Shown: positions 8,609-18,329, counted from the first letter of the stretch. The stretch is 64,000 nt of DNA from Mitsuaria sp. WAJ17 (GCF_014174515.1 NZ_JACJUG010000016.1:1-64000); one strand, 5' to 3'. Numbers and translations: made by a program. Notes: generated from the letters alone by a model not told the origin.

Positions 8609-9628
8609 TCAGCGATAGGCCGCCGGATCCGAGGAGTCCGTCGGTTTCGCGATCACGCGCTTGAAGGCCTCCCCCATGGGCAGCTGCAGATTCAGGTTGC
8701 GTGGCGGGATTGGGCTCTGGAACCAGCGCTGGTAGATGGCATTGATTTCGCCGCTACGGTAGAGGCTGGTGATGACGCCATCGACCAGGCGCTTGAACTG
8801 CGGGTCATGGGCGGGCAGTCCGATGGCATAGGGCTCCACCGACAGCGCCTGTTCAGCAATGTAGTACTCCTGCGGATCGCGCACCTGGGCGATGAGGCTG
8901 CGCAGCAGCACATCGTCCATGGCATAGGCCACCGCACGGCCGGTCTGCAACAGGCGGAAGGATTCCTGGTCGTCCTGGCCCACGAGGATGCGGAAACCCA
9001 GGCCCTTCTGCACATTGAGCTGGTGCATGTACTGCAGGCTGGTCGTGCCAATGGTCGAGGCCACGGTCAGCCCGCGCAGGTCCTCGACAGTCCGCATCAT
9101 CTGGCTGCGACGCGAGAGCAGGCGACTCTCCGCCACATAGGTGGTCGTGGAGAAGGACTGGCTGCGCGCGCGCTCCGCGGTGTGGGTGGTGATGCCGCAT
9201 TCCAGGTCCAGGGTGCCGTTGGCGACCAGTGGCATGCGGGTGGCCGAGTTGACGGCGATCTGCTTGACCTCCAGGTCCGGCAACTGCAGCTGCTCACGAA
9301 TGGCGTCGATCACCCGCTCGCACAACTCCACCGAGTAGCCCACGGGCTTGAGCCGCCCGTCGAGATAGGAGAACGGCAGGGATGCGGCCCGGTAGCCCAT
9401 CACGATTACGCCTGTGTCGCGGATGCGGGTGAGCGTGCGCGAGGTCTCGCTGCGGGTCGAGCCGGAAGGTGCGAGCGCCGGGGATGCAGGCGTTGCCAAT
9501 GGGGCAGCGCCACCGCCCGCACCCTGCGGCAAAGCCCAGGCAGAAGGCAGCCCCAGGGCCAACAGGCCGGCTGCGCCCAGCAGGCGGCGGCGGTTCGGGG
9601 CGGTATGGGAACCAGGAAGACGGAGCAT
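8609..9628 (-). CDS. amino-acid ABC transporter substrate-binding protein (GltI-like)
   Basis: Periplasmic binding protein of 339 residues. A twin-arginine-like signal (NRRRLLGAAGLLALGLPSAW at about 11-30) is followed by an SBP_bac_3 domain with GYRAASLPFSYLDG, GYSVELCERV, LDLECGITTHTAERA and QDDQESFRLL. The pattern LECG-TT-T-ER is typical of glutamate/aspartate binders (GltI/AatJ). The ATG at 9628 puts the signal peptide at the N-terminus; the open frame goes on to 9925 without meaning. No permease or ATPase gene is adjacent, so it is orphaned or works with genes elsewhere. Confidence 0.8.
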   Translation of the reverse strand: MLRLPGSHTAPNRRRLLGAAGLLALGLPSAWALPQGAGGGAAPLATPASPALAPSGSTRSETSRTLTRIRDTGVIVMGYRAASLPFSYLDGRLKPVGYSVELCERVIDAIREQLQLPDLEVKQIAVNSATRMPLVANGTLDLECGITTHTAERARSQSFSTTTYVAESRLLSRRSQMMRTVEDLRGLTVASTIGTTSLQYMHQLNVQKGLGFRILVGQDDQESFRLLQTGRAVAYAMDDVLLRSLIAQVRDPQEYYIAEQALSVEPYAIGLPAHDPQFKRLVDGVITSLYRSGEINAIYQRWFQSPIPPRNLNLQLPMGEAFKRVIAKPTDSSDPAAYR

Positions 9629-9821
9629 GCGGCGCAGGAGAGAAACTGCCCTCCCGGCCAGCGCTGCGCTGACCTCGACGGGGACCGGCCGCATTGTGCG
9701 CGATGCGGCCTGCGCCGCAAGCGTGCAAGCCCCAGTATCTGCGGGGCTTGCCAACTTCCCTGCCCCCCTCCCAGGGCCTGGCACGCAGTGGCAGGCCGGG
9801 GGGCAGGTGAAACGCTCGCCT

Positions 9822-10100
9822 TCAGTGACCGGCTTCGGCCGACGCGGCCCGCATGCCGGCGTCGATGCCCTCATCGTCCAGAAAGTCTTCCGGTGCGACG
9901 CGGCTGGTATCGACCAGGCGGTCAAAGGCAGCCTGCTCGGCGCTGACGGCCTTGGGGATCAGGGGCTTGTCCAGGGGCCGGTAGATGCGGCTGCGCAGGC
10001 GATTCAGGCGGTCGGAGTGGGCAGCTTCACGAGCGTACTGCTCGGGATCCAGCAGCATGGCGAAGGGATTGGCACTGAAAGGGGTCGGGCGGGTGGACAT
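9822..10100 (-). CDS. conserved-looking hypothetical protein (92 aa)
   Basis: Soluble, acidic protein starting MSTRPTPFSANPFAMLLDPE, with a helical, charged middle (YAREAAHSDRLNRLRSRIYR) and an acidic end. There is no signal peptide or membrane segment. GGAGAC lies seven bases upstream of the ATG. I do not recognise a domain; it stands alone between the binding protein and the ankyrin gene. Confidence 0.6.
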   Translation of the reverse strand: MSTRPTPFSANPFAMLLDPEQYAREAAHSDRLNRLRSRIYRPLDKPLIPKAVSAEQAAFDRLVDTSRVAPEDFLDDEGIDAGMRAASAEAGH

Positions 10101-10252
10101 CGGGGTCTCCTGCAGGCATGGCGCCTTGTGATGGGTCCACTGTAGGCAACGCCGCCGGGCCAGCCCAGTCGGGCGCAAGACAAAGCGTGTGTCGGAAAAA
10201 ACCTGACGTGGCTGTCAGACGCCCGGCGTTTGCATGCCAGAGGCCGAGGGTT

Positions 10253-10966
10253 TCAGTAGGGGTAAGGCCCGCGCTGGGCAGCCAGGAGGCGCTTCACCAG
10301 CTCCGGGCGTCCGGCCTGGCGGGCGAAGTCGATGGCACTGAGGCCCTTGTCGTTGCGCAGACTGGCGTCGGCCCCGGCCTGCAGCAGGATATCCGCGCTG
10401 TCGGGCGAGCCGTAGCCGGCAGCCATCATCAGGGGCGTGCTGCCATTGGGCGAACGGGCATCAAGCTCCGCGCCTTGCGAGACCAGCCAAGCGGTGACGC
10501 CGTTGTCCGGCCCGCTGCAGGCATAGTGCAGGGCCGTGAAGCCGGCCTCGTTGATCAGCGCCCCGCGCTGCACCAGGGCCTGCACCCAGCGCAGGCGGCC
10601 GCGCAGGGCGGCAAGCATCACGGGCGTCTCACCGGCCTGATTGAGGGCATTGACGTCGGCATGGGGATGCTCGATGAGCAGCTTCACCACCCGTTCGGAC
10701 TCCTCCATGATGGCCTTGTGCAGGGGCGTATTGCCCAGCGCGTCCGCTTGGTTGGGGTCCACGCCGGCCAGCAGCAGATTCATCACGAAGCTGGGCTGAT
10801 CACGGGATGCGGCCAGCATCAGGTCCCGGAACTCTTCCTCGGTCGCGGCGCGGAAGATGGACACGCGCGGCGATGGCGCGGGTGGCTCGGCAGCCGCGGC
10901 AGGCCCTTGGCCAGCGACTACGGCGACCAGAGCGACCGTGAGCAGAAGGCGCCCTGCCCTGCTCAT
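10253..10966 (-). CDS. exported ankyrin-repeat protein
   Basis: A 237-residue protein with a signal peptide (MSRAGRLLLTVALVAVVAGQ, cleavage near AAAAEPP) followed by five or so ankyrin repeats (DALGNTPLHKAIMEE, NQAGETPVMLAALRG, GFTALHYACSG, NGSTPLMMAAGYG, GLSAIDFARQAG), so it is probably a periplasmic protein-protein interaction scaffold. Its ATG overlaps the tatD stop in an ATGA junction, so the two are translationally coupled. The partner is unknown. Confidence 0.85.
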   Translation of the reverse strand: MSRAGRLLLTVALVAVVAGQGPAAAAEPPAPSPRVSIFRAATEEEFRDLMLAASRDQPSFVMNLLLAGVDPNQADALGNTPLHKAIMEESERVVKLLIEHPHADVNALNQAGETPVMLAALRGRLRWVQALVQRGALINEAGFTALHYACSGPDNGVTAWLVSQGAELDARSPNGSTPLMMAAGYGSPDSADILLQAGADASLRNDKGLSAIDFARQAGRPELVKRLLAAQRGPYPY

Positions 10967-11742
10967 GCCGGCATGCGGAAGAGGCGGCGCGTGTTGGCCG
11001 TCGTGGCTTCGGCCACGGCCTCGACGCTCAGCCCTTTGATGGCAGCCAGCTGCGCGGCCACGTGAGGCACGTAGGCGGGGCTGTTGGTCTTGCCTCGATA
11101 GGGCACGGGCGCCAGGTAGGGGCTGTCGGTCTCGATCAGCAGATGGTCCAGCGGCAGGGCCGCGGCCACCTCGCGCAGATCGGCGGCGTTCTTGAAGGTG
11201 AGGATGCCGGAGAAGGAGATGTAGTAGCCCCTGTCCACCGCGGCCTTGGCCACGTCCAGGCTTTCGGTGAAGCAGTGGAAGACGCCGCCGGCCTGCTCGC
11301 CGCCTTCCTCGTTGAGGAGTCGAAGGGTGTCGGCTGCGCTGGAACGGGTGTGGATCACCATGGGCTTGCCCGCCCGGCGTGCCGCGCGGATATGGGTGCG
11401 AAAGCGCTCGCGCTGCCAATGCATGTCGTCCAGGCTGCGACCGTTGAGGCGGTAGTAGTCCAGGCCGGTTTCGCCGATGGCCAGCACCTTCTCGTGCTGG
11501 CTGGCGGCCACGAGCTCGTCTTCACTGGGTTCGTGGATGTCCTCATTGTCAGGGTGCACGCCCACGCTGGCGAAGAGCTGGGCATGGGTCTGCGCCAAGG
11601 CGAGCACGCTGGGGAACTCCTCCATGGTCGTGCAGATGGTCAGGGCCTGGCGGACCTGCGCCGCCTGCATGGCCGCGAGGATTTCCGGCAACTGGGCGCT
11701 GAGCTCGGGAAAGCTCAGATGGCAGTGGGAATCAATGAACAT
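10963..11742 (-). CDS. tatD: TatD-family metal-dependent hydrolase
   Basis: TIM-barrel, metal-dependent DNase/hydrolase of 259 residues. Metal ligands are visible in FIDSHCHL at the start, in the GETGLDYY block, in VIHTR, in VFHCFTE and in LIETDSPYLAP. Family members have 3'-5' exonuclease activity. The ATG at 11742 begins MFIDSHCH as in the family; an earlier ATG adds 15 unrelated residues. It is the distal member of the mltG-tmk-holB-pilZ-tatD run, a common betaproteobacterial order. Confidence 0.9.
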   Translation of the reverse strand: MFIDSHCHLSFPELSAQLPEILAAMQAAQVRQALTICTTMEEFPSVLALAQTHAQLFASVGVHPDNEDIHEPSEDELVAASQHEKVLAIGETGLDYYRLNGRSLDDMHWQRERFRTHIRAARRAGKPMVIHTRSSAADTLRLLNEEGGEQAGGVFHCFTESLDVAKAAVDRGYYISFSGILTFKNAADLREVAAALPLDHLLIETDSPYLAPVPYRGKTNSPAYVPHVAAQLAAIKGLSVEAVAEATTANTRRLFRMPA

Positions 11743-11833
11743 GGCATTGCGATAAATGGAGCCCGGCGCCGCGCCAGGGCCCTGCACGCCTCAGGGCGCA
11801 ACGGCAAGGGGCGCGCCTTGCTGCGAGGCCGGC

Positions 11834-12235
11834 TCAGAGCGTCTGCGTGGGCTTGGTGGAGGAGATGGCCGTGCCCAGGATCTCCTCGATCTTCAGGCGG
11901 ATCAGGCGGGTCTTCTCGTCGCTGGGGAACTTGACGCCAACCCCCTGCGTGCGGCCGCCCGAGGCATTGGCCGGCGTAATCCAGGCCACCTTGCCGGCGA
12001 TGGGATAGCGCTGCGGGTCGTCGGGCAGCGTGAGGATCAGGTAGATGTCTTCGCCCAGCTTGTATTCGCGTGGTGTGGGCACGAAAAGCCCGCCGTCGGC
12101 GAAGGCAGGGATATAGGCCGCATACAGAGCGCCCTTCTCCTTGAAGACCAGCTGCATCATGCTGGGGCGGGCGCCCCCACCGGGCTGCGCTGCAGCCAGG
12201 GCCGCGGCCTGGGACTTGGCGGGGATGTCACTCAT
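11834..12235 (-). CDS. pilZ: type IV pilus PilZ-domain protein
   Basis: A 133-residue PilZ-domain protein with the beta-barrel segments LILTLPDDPQRYPIAGKVAW and GVGVKFPSDE. As in true PilZ, the N-terminal RxxxR c-di-GMP motif is missing and the protein is thought to act through pilus-assembly ATPases. Position next to holB is the classical arrangement in proteobacteria. Pilus genes lie elsewhere in this window (41299-46162 and 57913-63433). Confidence 0.9.
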   Translation of the reverse strand: MSDIPAKSQAAALAAAQPGGGARPSMMQLVFKEKGALYAAYIPAFADGGLFVPTPREYKLGEDIYLILTLPDDPQRYPIAGKVAWITPANASGGRTQGVGVKFPSDEKTRLIRLKIEEILGTAISSTKPTQTL

Positions 12236-12361
12236 ACGGACAAGTGTAACGAATGCCTCAAGCGCGGTGGCGGACCGCAGTCGATGGATCTGTGAGCAAT
12301 TGAAGGGACACTGTGGTGGACACGAGGTCAGGCCAGAGGCTCAGCGGTGCGAACAGCGCCC

Positions 12362-13399
12362 TCAGGCCTCCTTGCGCACGGACACCCGCATCAGGCGCTG
12401 CCCCTGCCCCACCAGCGATTCCAGCAACAGCGGGGCATTGAGCGGATGCTCGGCATGACGGGCTGCGTCCTTGAGCACGCGCGCCCACTCCTGCATGGCC
12501 TCTGGGTTGCGCGGCGCCGGCAGGCTCTCGCGGGGGAAGTAGGCCGGCGGCGCGCCATGGGCCGTACGGATCAGATCGGTGGCCAGGCGCTGCATGGCCT
12601 CGATGGCGCGCGGCACCGGCCAGTCCGTCAGCGCGGCAGCCTCGTTGCGTGCGATGCGTCGTGGCAGCTCCAGCCAGCTCCTGGCCGCCACGCCATCCTC
12701 GGACCACTGCAGCGCCTGCTGCGGCCGGCCACCACAGGCGTCAAGCAGGACCTCGGGCGAGGCCACGCCGCGCTCGGCCAGCCAGGCCAAGGCCTGCTCG
12801 CGCGGAGGCAGGCCCAGCGGCACGGGCTGGCAGCGGCTGCGGATGGTGGGCAGCAGACTCTCAGGCGCCGTGCTGGCCAGCACGAATCGCAGCAGGCCAG
12901 CGGGCTCCTCCAGCGTCTTCAGCAGGGCATTGGCGGCCACGGTATTGAGGCTTTCGGCGGGGAACAGCACCACCACTTTGGCTCGCCCGCGGGCCGCCGT
13001 GACCTGGGCGAATCCGAGCATGGTACGCACGGCATCGACCTTGATCTCACGGCTGGGCTTGCTCTTGCTGGCTTTGCCTTCGCCGTCCTTGGCGCCCTCG
13101 GCCTCGTCGGCCTCCAGGCCCAGGGCATCGCGCCAGGCATCCGGCACCAACAGCATGAAGTCCGGGTGCGAGCGCGACTGGAACAGGTGGCAGCTGGCGC
13201 AGCGCCCGCAGGCGAGGCCCGTCGCGTGCGGCGACTCACACAGCCAAGACTGCGCCAGCGCCAGGGCCATCTCCAGCTGCCCCACGCCCTCAGGGCCCTG
13301 GACCAACAGAGCATGCGATCGAGCCTGCTGCAGGGCATGGCTCAGTGGGGCGCCCAGCCAGGGCAGGGGCAAGGCGCCGTCTTCCTTGACGCTCACCAT
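12362..13399 (-). CDS. holB: DNA polymerase III delta' subunit
   Basis: Clamp-loader subunit of 345 residues. The P-loop-like segment reads [12 protein letters not shown] with the catalytic Lys missing, as is normal in delta'. Next comes the zinc module (CGRCASC at about 64-70), then sensor 1 and [28 protein letters not shown] charged insertion ([20 protein letters not shown]) before EIKVDAVR is common in this order. The gene overlaps the tmk stop by seven bases. Confidence 0.9.
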   Translation of the reverse strand: MVSVKEDGALPLPWLGAPLSHALQQARSHALLVQGPEGVGQLEMALALAQSWLCESPHATGLACGRCASCHLFQSRSHPDFMLLVPDAWRDALGLEADEAEGAKDGEGKASKSKPSREIKVDAVRTMLGFAQVTAARGRAKVVVLFPAESLNTVAANALLKTLEEPAGLLRFVLASTAPESLLPTIRSRCQPVPLGLPPREQALAWLAERGVASPEVLLDACGGRPQQALQWSEDGVAARSWLELPRRIARNEAAALTDWPVPRAIEAMQRLATDLIRTAHGAPPAYFPRESLPAPRNPEAMQEWARVLKDAARHAEHPLNAPLLLESLVGQGQRLMRVSVRKEA

Positions 13400-14004
13400 C
13401 CGCGCTGCTCCAGCACGGCCACGATCTGCGTCGCCACGCTGGCCACATCGCCGCTGGCGTCGATCTGGGCAAAGCGCTGCGGCGCGTCGGCGGCGCGTGC
13501 GGCATAGGCGGCGCGCACGCGCTCGAAGAAGTCCAGATCCTGCTGCTCGAAGCGGTCGGCCTCACGGGCCGCAGCACGGCGTGCAGCGGCCATGGCAGGC
13601 GGGAGGTCGAACCAGATCGTCAGGTCGGGCTGGCGGCCGTCGGTGACCCAGGCTTCAAGCTGCGTCAGCACGGAAAGAGGCAAGCCATTGCCGCCCCCCT
13701 GGTAGGCGAAGCTGGCGTCGGTGAAGCGGTCGCAGACCACGGTGCAGCCGGCGGCCAGGGCGGGCTCGATGACCTTGCGCACGTGGTCGCGGCGCCCCGC
13801 GAAGACCAGCAGGGCCTCGGTAAGAGCGTCCATGGGCTCGTGCAGGACCAGCTCGCGCAAGCGCTCGGCCAGCGGCGTGCCACCCGGCTCACGGGTGTTG
13901 AGCACCTCGGCGCCGGCCCGGCGCAGGCGCTCGCTGACAGCAGCGATGTGGGTGGACTTGCCCGCACCGTCGATGCCTTCGAAGGAAATGAATCGGCCGC
14001 TCAC
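13393..14004 (-). CDS. tmk: thymidylate kinase
   Basis: Phosphorylates dTMP to dTDP; 203 residues. P-loop [12 protein letters not shown] at about 8-19, the DR(F/Y)-type motif [15 protein letters not shown] and the LID region follow. It starts [18 protein letters not shown], typical of the family, overlaps holB and follows mltG by 27 bases. Confidence 0.95.
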   Translation of the reverse strand: MSGRFISFEGIDGAGKSTHIAAVSERLRRAGAEVLNTREPGGTPLAERLRELVLHEPMDALTEALLVFAGRRDHVRKVIEPALAAGCTVVCDRFTDASFAYQGGGNGLPLSVLTQLEAWVTDGRQPDLTIWFDLPPAMAAARRAAAREADRFEQQDLDFFERVRAAYAARAADAPQRFAQIDASGDVASVATQIVAVLEQRGW

Positions 14005-14031
14005 GCTTGTTGGATCCTGGAGGTTGCGGGC

Positions 14032-15027
14032 TCAGCGGCCACGCTGGTATTGGTTGACGGCGCGATTATGCGCGGCCAGGTCGTCGGAGAAGACACTGCT
14101 GCCGTCGCCGCGCGCGACGAAATACAGGGCCTTGCTGGGTGCCGGATGCAGCGCTGCCTGCAGCGAAGCCCCACCGGGCATGGCGATGGGCGTGGGCGGC
14201 AGGCCGCTGCGGGTGTAGGTGTTGTAGGGCGTGTCGGTGAGCAGGTCGCGCTTGCGCAGATTGCCGTCGAAGGCCGCGCCGAGGCCATAGATCACCGTCG
14301 GGTCCGTCTGCAGCGGCATGCCGATGCGCAGGCGATTGACAAAAACAGAGGCCACCAAGGGACGGTCCGCCGCGGCGCCCGTTTCCTTTTCGACGATGGA
14401 CGCCAGGATCAGGGCCTCCTCTGCGCTCTTGAGCGGCAGGCCCTGGGCGCGCGCGGCCCAGGCGGCCTCCAGCCGTCGCTGCATGGCCTGATGGGCACGC
14501 TTGAGCACGGTGAGGTCGCTGACGCCGCGGCTGTAGGCATAGGTATCGGGGTAGAAGCGGCCTTCGGGCGATACACCGGGCAGGCCCAGGCGGCTCATCA
14601 CGGTGGCGTCGTCCTGGTCTTGCATTGTCTGTTTGAGCGCGGGAGCCCGGACCAGGGCGGCGCGGAACTGGCGCCAGGTCCAGCCCTCGATCAGGCGCAC
14701 CTGCTCCAGCACTTCCTCGCCGCGAACCATCTTGTCCAGCAGGCCGCGGGGTGTGATGCCCTGGTGGATCTCATAGCTGCCGGCACGGATCTGGCGTGCC
14801 TGACCGGACCAGCGGAACCAGTGGTACAGAAGGCGCGCGTCTTCCTGCACGCCGGCCAGCACCCAGGCCCCGGCCACCTCGCGCGGCGAGGCGCCGGGCT
14901 CGATGGACAGCTCGACCGTGGGGGCATTGAGCGTCATGGGGCGCTGCAGCCACCACCAGGCGGCACCCGCCAGCGCGAGCGCCGCGAGCAGGAGCAGCAG
15001 GAACACAGTGCGAAGGAACTTGAACAT
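14032..15027 (-). CDS. mltG: endolytic murein transglycosylase MltG (YceG-like)
   Basis: Inner-membrane lytic transglycosylase that terminates glycan strands, 331 residues. One N-terminal membrane helix (about 5-27) is followed by a periplasmic LysM-like region (GSYEIHQGITPRGLLDKMV) and the YceG domain with catalytic Glu in ILASIVEKETG, then PLQTDPTVIYGLG and SGLPPTPIAMPG. The ATG at 15027 begins MFKFLRTVFLLLLLAALALA; the longer frame overlaps ygfZ control sequence. It is divergent from ygfZ, as in many Burkholderiales. Confidence 0.93.
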   Translation of the reverse strand: MFKFLRTVFLLLLLAALALAGAAWWWLQRPMTLNAPTVELSIEPGASPREVAGAWVLAGVQEDARLLYHWFRWSGQARQIRAGSYEIHQGITPRGLLDKMVRGEEVLEQVRLIEGWTWRQFRAALVRAPALKQTMQDQDDATVMSRLGLPGVSPEGRFYPDTYAYSRGVSDLTVLKRAHQAMQRRLEAAWAARAQGLPLKSAEEALILASIVEKETGAAADRPLVASVFVNRLRIGMPLQTDPTVIYGLGAAFDGNLRKRDLLTDTPYNTYTRSGLPPTPIAMPGGASLQAALHPAPSKALYFVARGDGSSVFSDDLAAHNRAVNQYQRGR

Positions 15028-15125
15028 GCAGGGAACAGTACCGGGCGACAGGACAATGAAGACGGCCTTGGCAAGGCTCAACCTTGCTGCGCCCAGGGGC
15101 AGGCCGGGCAAATCATAATTCGGCC

Positions 15126-16136
15126 ATGAGCCAAGCATCGCCCAGCACCGACACCGCCCCCCTGCCCCATCCCGCACTGAACGGCCCGCTCGAAGGCGCC
15201 GTTCGCCTCGAAGACTGGGGCGTCATCGCCGCACAGGGCGAGGAATCCGCCAAGTTTCTGCACAGCCAGCTGACGCAAGACCTGGCCCTGCAGACGCCGC
15301 AGCAGGCGCGCTTGGCGGGCTACTGCTCGCCCAAGGGACGCCTGCTGGCCACGATGGTGGCCTTCAAGCCGGCGGCCGATGCCGTGCTGTTGGCCCTGCC
15401 TGCCGAGTTGCTGCCGCAGACGCAGAAGCGCCTCTCCATGTTCGTGATGCGTGCCAAGTGCAAGCTGGCCGATGCCAGCGCCAGCCAGGCCGGCGGCTGG
15501 GCCGTGTGGGGCCTGGCCGGCCACGCTGCGCAGCAATGGCTGGGTGCCGATGGCAGCGAAGCGCCCTGGTCCGCCTTCGGCAAGGCCCTGCCGGATGGTA
15601 GGCAGGCCTGGGGCACCCGCCTGCCGCAGGCCGGCACCCAGGGCGGCACCGTGGCGCGCTATCTGCTGCTGGTTCCGGCCGATGCCGCCGCACCGACGCT
15701 TCCCACCATCAGCCCCTCGGACTGGGCCGCGCTGGACATCGCCTCCGGCCTGGCCTGGGTGCGCAGCGCCACCGTCGAGCAGTTCGTGCCCCAGATGCTG
15801 AACCTGGAATTGCTGGGGGGCGTCAGTTTCCAGAAGGGCTGCTATCCAGGCCAGGAGATCGTGGCCCGAAGCCAATACCGCGGCACCATCAAGCGCCGCA
15901 CCTTCGCCTTTGCCGTCGAGACTGCGGCACAGGTCGGCCAGGAGGTCTTCCACAGTGAAGACCCCGAGCAGCCGGCCGGCCTGGTCGCCAGCGTGGCGGC
16001 CCAGGGCGCGGGCAGCCTGCTGCTGGTCGAGACTAAGCTGGCGGCCCTGCAGTCAGGTAGCCTGCACTTGGGATCGGCCCAGGGCCCGGCGCTGACCCAG
16101 CAGGCCCTGCCCTATGTGATCGCGGAGCCACAATGA
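15126..16136 (+). CDS. ygfZ: YgfZ folate-dependent Fe-S cluster repair protein
   Basis: CAF17/YgfZ family, 336 residues, involved in tetrahydrofolate-dependent synthesis or repair of Fe-S enzymes. The signature KGCYPGQEIVARSQYRG is present at about 239-255 with the functional Cys. The N-terminal GcvT-like fold carries GEESAKFLHSQLTQDL. The ATG at 15126 follows CGGCC; the longer frame from 15084 is not supported. The DUF4936 gene overlaps by ATGA. Confidence 0.92.
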   Translation: MSQASPSTDTAPLPHPALNGPLEGAVRLEDWGVIAAQGEESAKFLHSQLTQDLALQTPQQARLAGYCSPKGRLLATMVAFKPAADAVLLALPAELLPQTQKRLSMFVMRAKCKLADASASQAGGWAVWGLAGHAAQQWLGADGSEAPWSAFGKALPDGRQAWGTRLPQAGTQGGTVARYLLLVPADAAAPTLPTISPSDWAALDIASGLAWVRSATVEQFVPQMLNLELLGGVSFQKGCYPGQEIVARSQYRGTIKRRTFAFAVETAAQVGQEVFHSEDPEQPAGLVASVAAQGAGSLLLVETKLAALQSGSLHLGSAQGPALTQQALPYVIAEPQ

Positions 16137-16402
16137 GCCTCAGCAGCCCAGGCGTCGAGCGCTTCGTCTACTACCGCATCCACGAGTCGGACGCCGAAGC
16201 CGCGCTGCTGGTCTTCCAGGAGGCGGTGCCCGCAGGCAGCGTTCGCCTGATGCGCCGCCTGGACGCCGGCGCGGGCGCTCTCCAGACCTGGATGGAGATC
16301 CACGCCGCCGACACCGGCGCGCAGACGGAGCCCGCCCTCGCTGCGGCCCTCGCCCCCTTCATCCAGGGGCCACGGCACCTGGAGCAGTTCGTGCCGGCCT
16401 GA
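16133..16402 (+). CDS. DUF4936-family protein
   Basis: An 89-residue cytoplasmic protein (VERFVYYRIHESDAEAALLV, WMEIHAADTG, ending HLEQFVPA) of the type found directly behind ygfZ in Burkholderiales and annotated DUF4936. The ATG overlaps the ygfZ stop, so it is co-translated. Function unknown; context suggests a link to YgfZ. Confidence 0.8.
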   Translation: MSLSSPGVERFVYYRIHESDAEAALLVFQEAVPAGSVRLMRRLDAGAGALQTWMEIHAADTGAQTEPALAAALAPFIQGPRHLEQFVPA

Positions 16403-16423
16403 GGGTCCGACCCCGGCGCGGGC

Positions 16424-17287
16424 TCAGAGCGCCCGCACCATCTCTACGTGCTGGATGCCCGCTTCCTCGAACAGCGGCCCGCGCTGCAGGAAGGCGGCGC
16501 GCATGTAGAAGCTGGCCGCCGAAAGCTGTGCGTGCAGCAGAACCTCGCGCTCGCCGCGCTCGCGTGCTGCCTGCATAAGGGCCTCCAGCACCTCGCGCCC
16601 GATGCGGGCGCCGCGCATGCTGCGCATCACCGCCATGCGGCCGATCTTGGCCACGCCCGGCACATGCTCCAGCAAACGGCCGGTGGCCAGGGGCACGCCC
16701 AGGCGGTTGTAGGCCACCGCATGCACGCAGCTGGCATCGGCGGCATCCCACTCCATTTCGGCCGGGATCTTTTGCTCCTGCACGAAGACCGCCTGGCGAA
16801 TGGCGCCGGCATGCGGGCCGAGCTGAGCCCAATCCCCCACGCGGACGCTGACCATGGGCTCGCCGGCCTCGAACCCCAGCAGCGTGTCGCGCAGGGCCTG
16901 GGGCACGGGCAACGGGCGCTGGGTGCCGGTATCGGCAAAGACGTAGACCAGCTCTCCATGCACCAGCAGCTCGTCACCGCGGAAGACGGCACATTGCACG
17001 GTCAGCGAGGTGGTGCCCACGCGGGCGCAGCGCACGCCGACGTCCAGCAGGTCGTCGTAATGAGCCGAGCCCAGGTACTCGACAGTGGACTTGCGCACGA
17101 AGAGGTCACCGCCCAGCGCCTTCATGGTGTCGGCATAGGGCAAGGCCAGCGCTCGCCAATAGGCGCCCACGGCGGTGTCGAAGTAGCCCAGGTAGTGGGC
17201 GTTGAAGACGATCTGCTGGGCGTCGATCTCCGCCCAGCGCACGCGCAGGCGCTCGAGGCAGCGGAAATCCCGTCGGGTCATGGTCAT
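16424..17287 (-). CDS. acyl-CoA thioesterase - GNAT acetyltransferase fusion
   Basis: A 287-residue two-domain protein. Residues about 1-135 form a YbgC/4HBT hot-dog thioesterase with the catalytic-type motif AEIDAQQIVFNAHYLGYFD. Residues about 140-287 form an ElaA-like GNAT domain (IRQAVFVQEQKIPAEMEWDA, LATGRLLEHVPGVAKIGRMA with the acetyl-CoA loop RGARIGREVLEALM). Both usually exist as separate proteins. The stop of the esterase gene's neighbour is shared: this gene overlaps the esterase start region by four bases (ATGA-type junction). The substrate is unknown; the fusion suggests hydrolysis and transfer on related acyl groups. Confidence 0.8.
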   Translation of the reverse strand: MTMTRRDFRCLERLRVRWAEIDAQQIVFNAHYLGYFDTAVGAYWRALALPYADTMKALGGDLFVRKSTVEYLGSAHYDDLLDVGVRCARVGTTSLTVQCAVFRGDELLVHGELVYVFADTGTQRPLPVPQALRDTLLGFEAGEPMVSVRVGDWAQLGPHAGAIRQAVFVQEQKIPAEMEWDAADASCVHAVAYNRLGVPLATGRLLEHVPGVAKIGRMAVMRSMRGARIGREVLEALMQAARERGEREVLLHAQLSAASFYMRAAFLQRGPLFEEAGIQHVEMVRAL

Positions 17288-18219
17288 GGCTTCAGGGCCT
17301 CCTTGAGAGCCACGGCACAGGCATCCAGGGCCTGCAGGGCTTCGGGGATGGTACGGCCCATCTTGATGAAATCGTGGGTGACGCCGCGGAACAGCTCCAG
17401 TTGCACCGCCACGCCCTGGCTGCGCAGCAGGTCGCCATAGGCCAAGCCTTCATCGACCAGGGGGTCGCACTCAGCCAGGATCAGGGCGGCGGGCGCGAGG
17501 TCGGCATGGTCTGGCGCCTCCAGGGGCGCGAAGCGCCAGTCCTTGCGGTGATGGTGCTCGATGTAATGATCGAAGAACCACTGGATAGAGGAGGCATCGA
17601 GCAGGAAGCCCTGGGAGAAGAACTTGTGCGAGGCCGTGTCCGCATGGGCCGTGGTGCCCGGCGTGATCAGCAGCTGCAGGGCCAGCGGCTGGCCCTGGTC
17701 CCGCGCGTGCAGGGCACAGACAGCAGCCAGGGTGCCGCCCGCGCTGTCGCCGCCCACCGCCAGCCGGCTGCCGTCCAGGCCGAGGGCCGAGGCCGCGCCG
17801 GGCAGCCACTGCATCACGGCCCAACAGTCGTCCACCGCCGCAGGAAACTTGTGCTCGGGTGCCAGGCGGTAGTCCAGCGCGATCACGGCACAACCACTGC
17901 GCAGGGCCAGCTGGCGGCACAGGCTGTCATGGGTCTCGAGGCTGCCGATGGTGAAGCCGCCGCCATGGAAATACAGCAATACGGGCAGGACGGCATCACT
18001 GGGCGCATAGAGCCGTGCCTGCAAGGGGCCTTGGGCACCGGGCACGGTCAGGTTCTCGACGCGGGCCAGGGGCGCACGCGGCAGGTCCAGGATCTCGGCG
18101 CCCATCAGGTAGCCGATGCGCGCCTGCTTGGGCGTCAGGCTGTGGAAGGCCGGGCGGTTGGCGCGGTGGATGCGTTCCAGCACCGCGGCCATCCGCGGTG
18201 TCAACAAGGTGCTACTCAA
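17284..18219 (-). CDS. HSL-family alpha/beta-hydrolase esterase
   Basis: Carboxylesterase of the hormone-sensitive-lipase family, 311 residues. The oxyanion-hole motif YFHGGGFTIGS, nucleophile elbow GGDSAGGTLA, acid in AECDPLVDEG and His in GVTHDFIKMG are all visible in the expected order. There is no signal peptide, so it is probably cytoplasmic. It is the first gene of a two-gene unit with the thioesterase-GNAT fusion. Confidence 0.9.
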   Translation of the reverse strand: MSSTLLTPRMAAVLERIHRANRPAFHSLTPKQARIGYLMGAEILDLPRAPLARVENLTVPGAQGPLQARLYAPSDAVLPVLLYFHGGGFTIGSLETHDSLCRQLALRSGCAVIALDYRLAPEHKFPAAVDDCWAVMQWLPGAASALGLDGSRLAVGGDSAGGTLAAVCALHARDQGQPLALQLLITPGTTAHADTASHKFFSQGFLLDASSIQWFFDHYIEHHHRKDWRFAPLEAPDHADLAPAALILAECDPLVDEGLAYGDLLRSQGVAVQLELFRGVTHDFIKMGRTIPEALQALDACAVALKEALKP

Positions 18220-18329
18220 AGAGGACTCCTGGGCTTAGGCTGCAGCGCATCGCGCGGCGGCCAGGGCGGGCATTTTCGCAGACCGGCCGCTGCGCCCGTG
18301 ATGGGACCGGAAATGAGGAAAGGCTGCCC

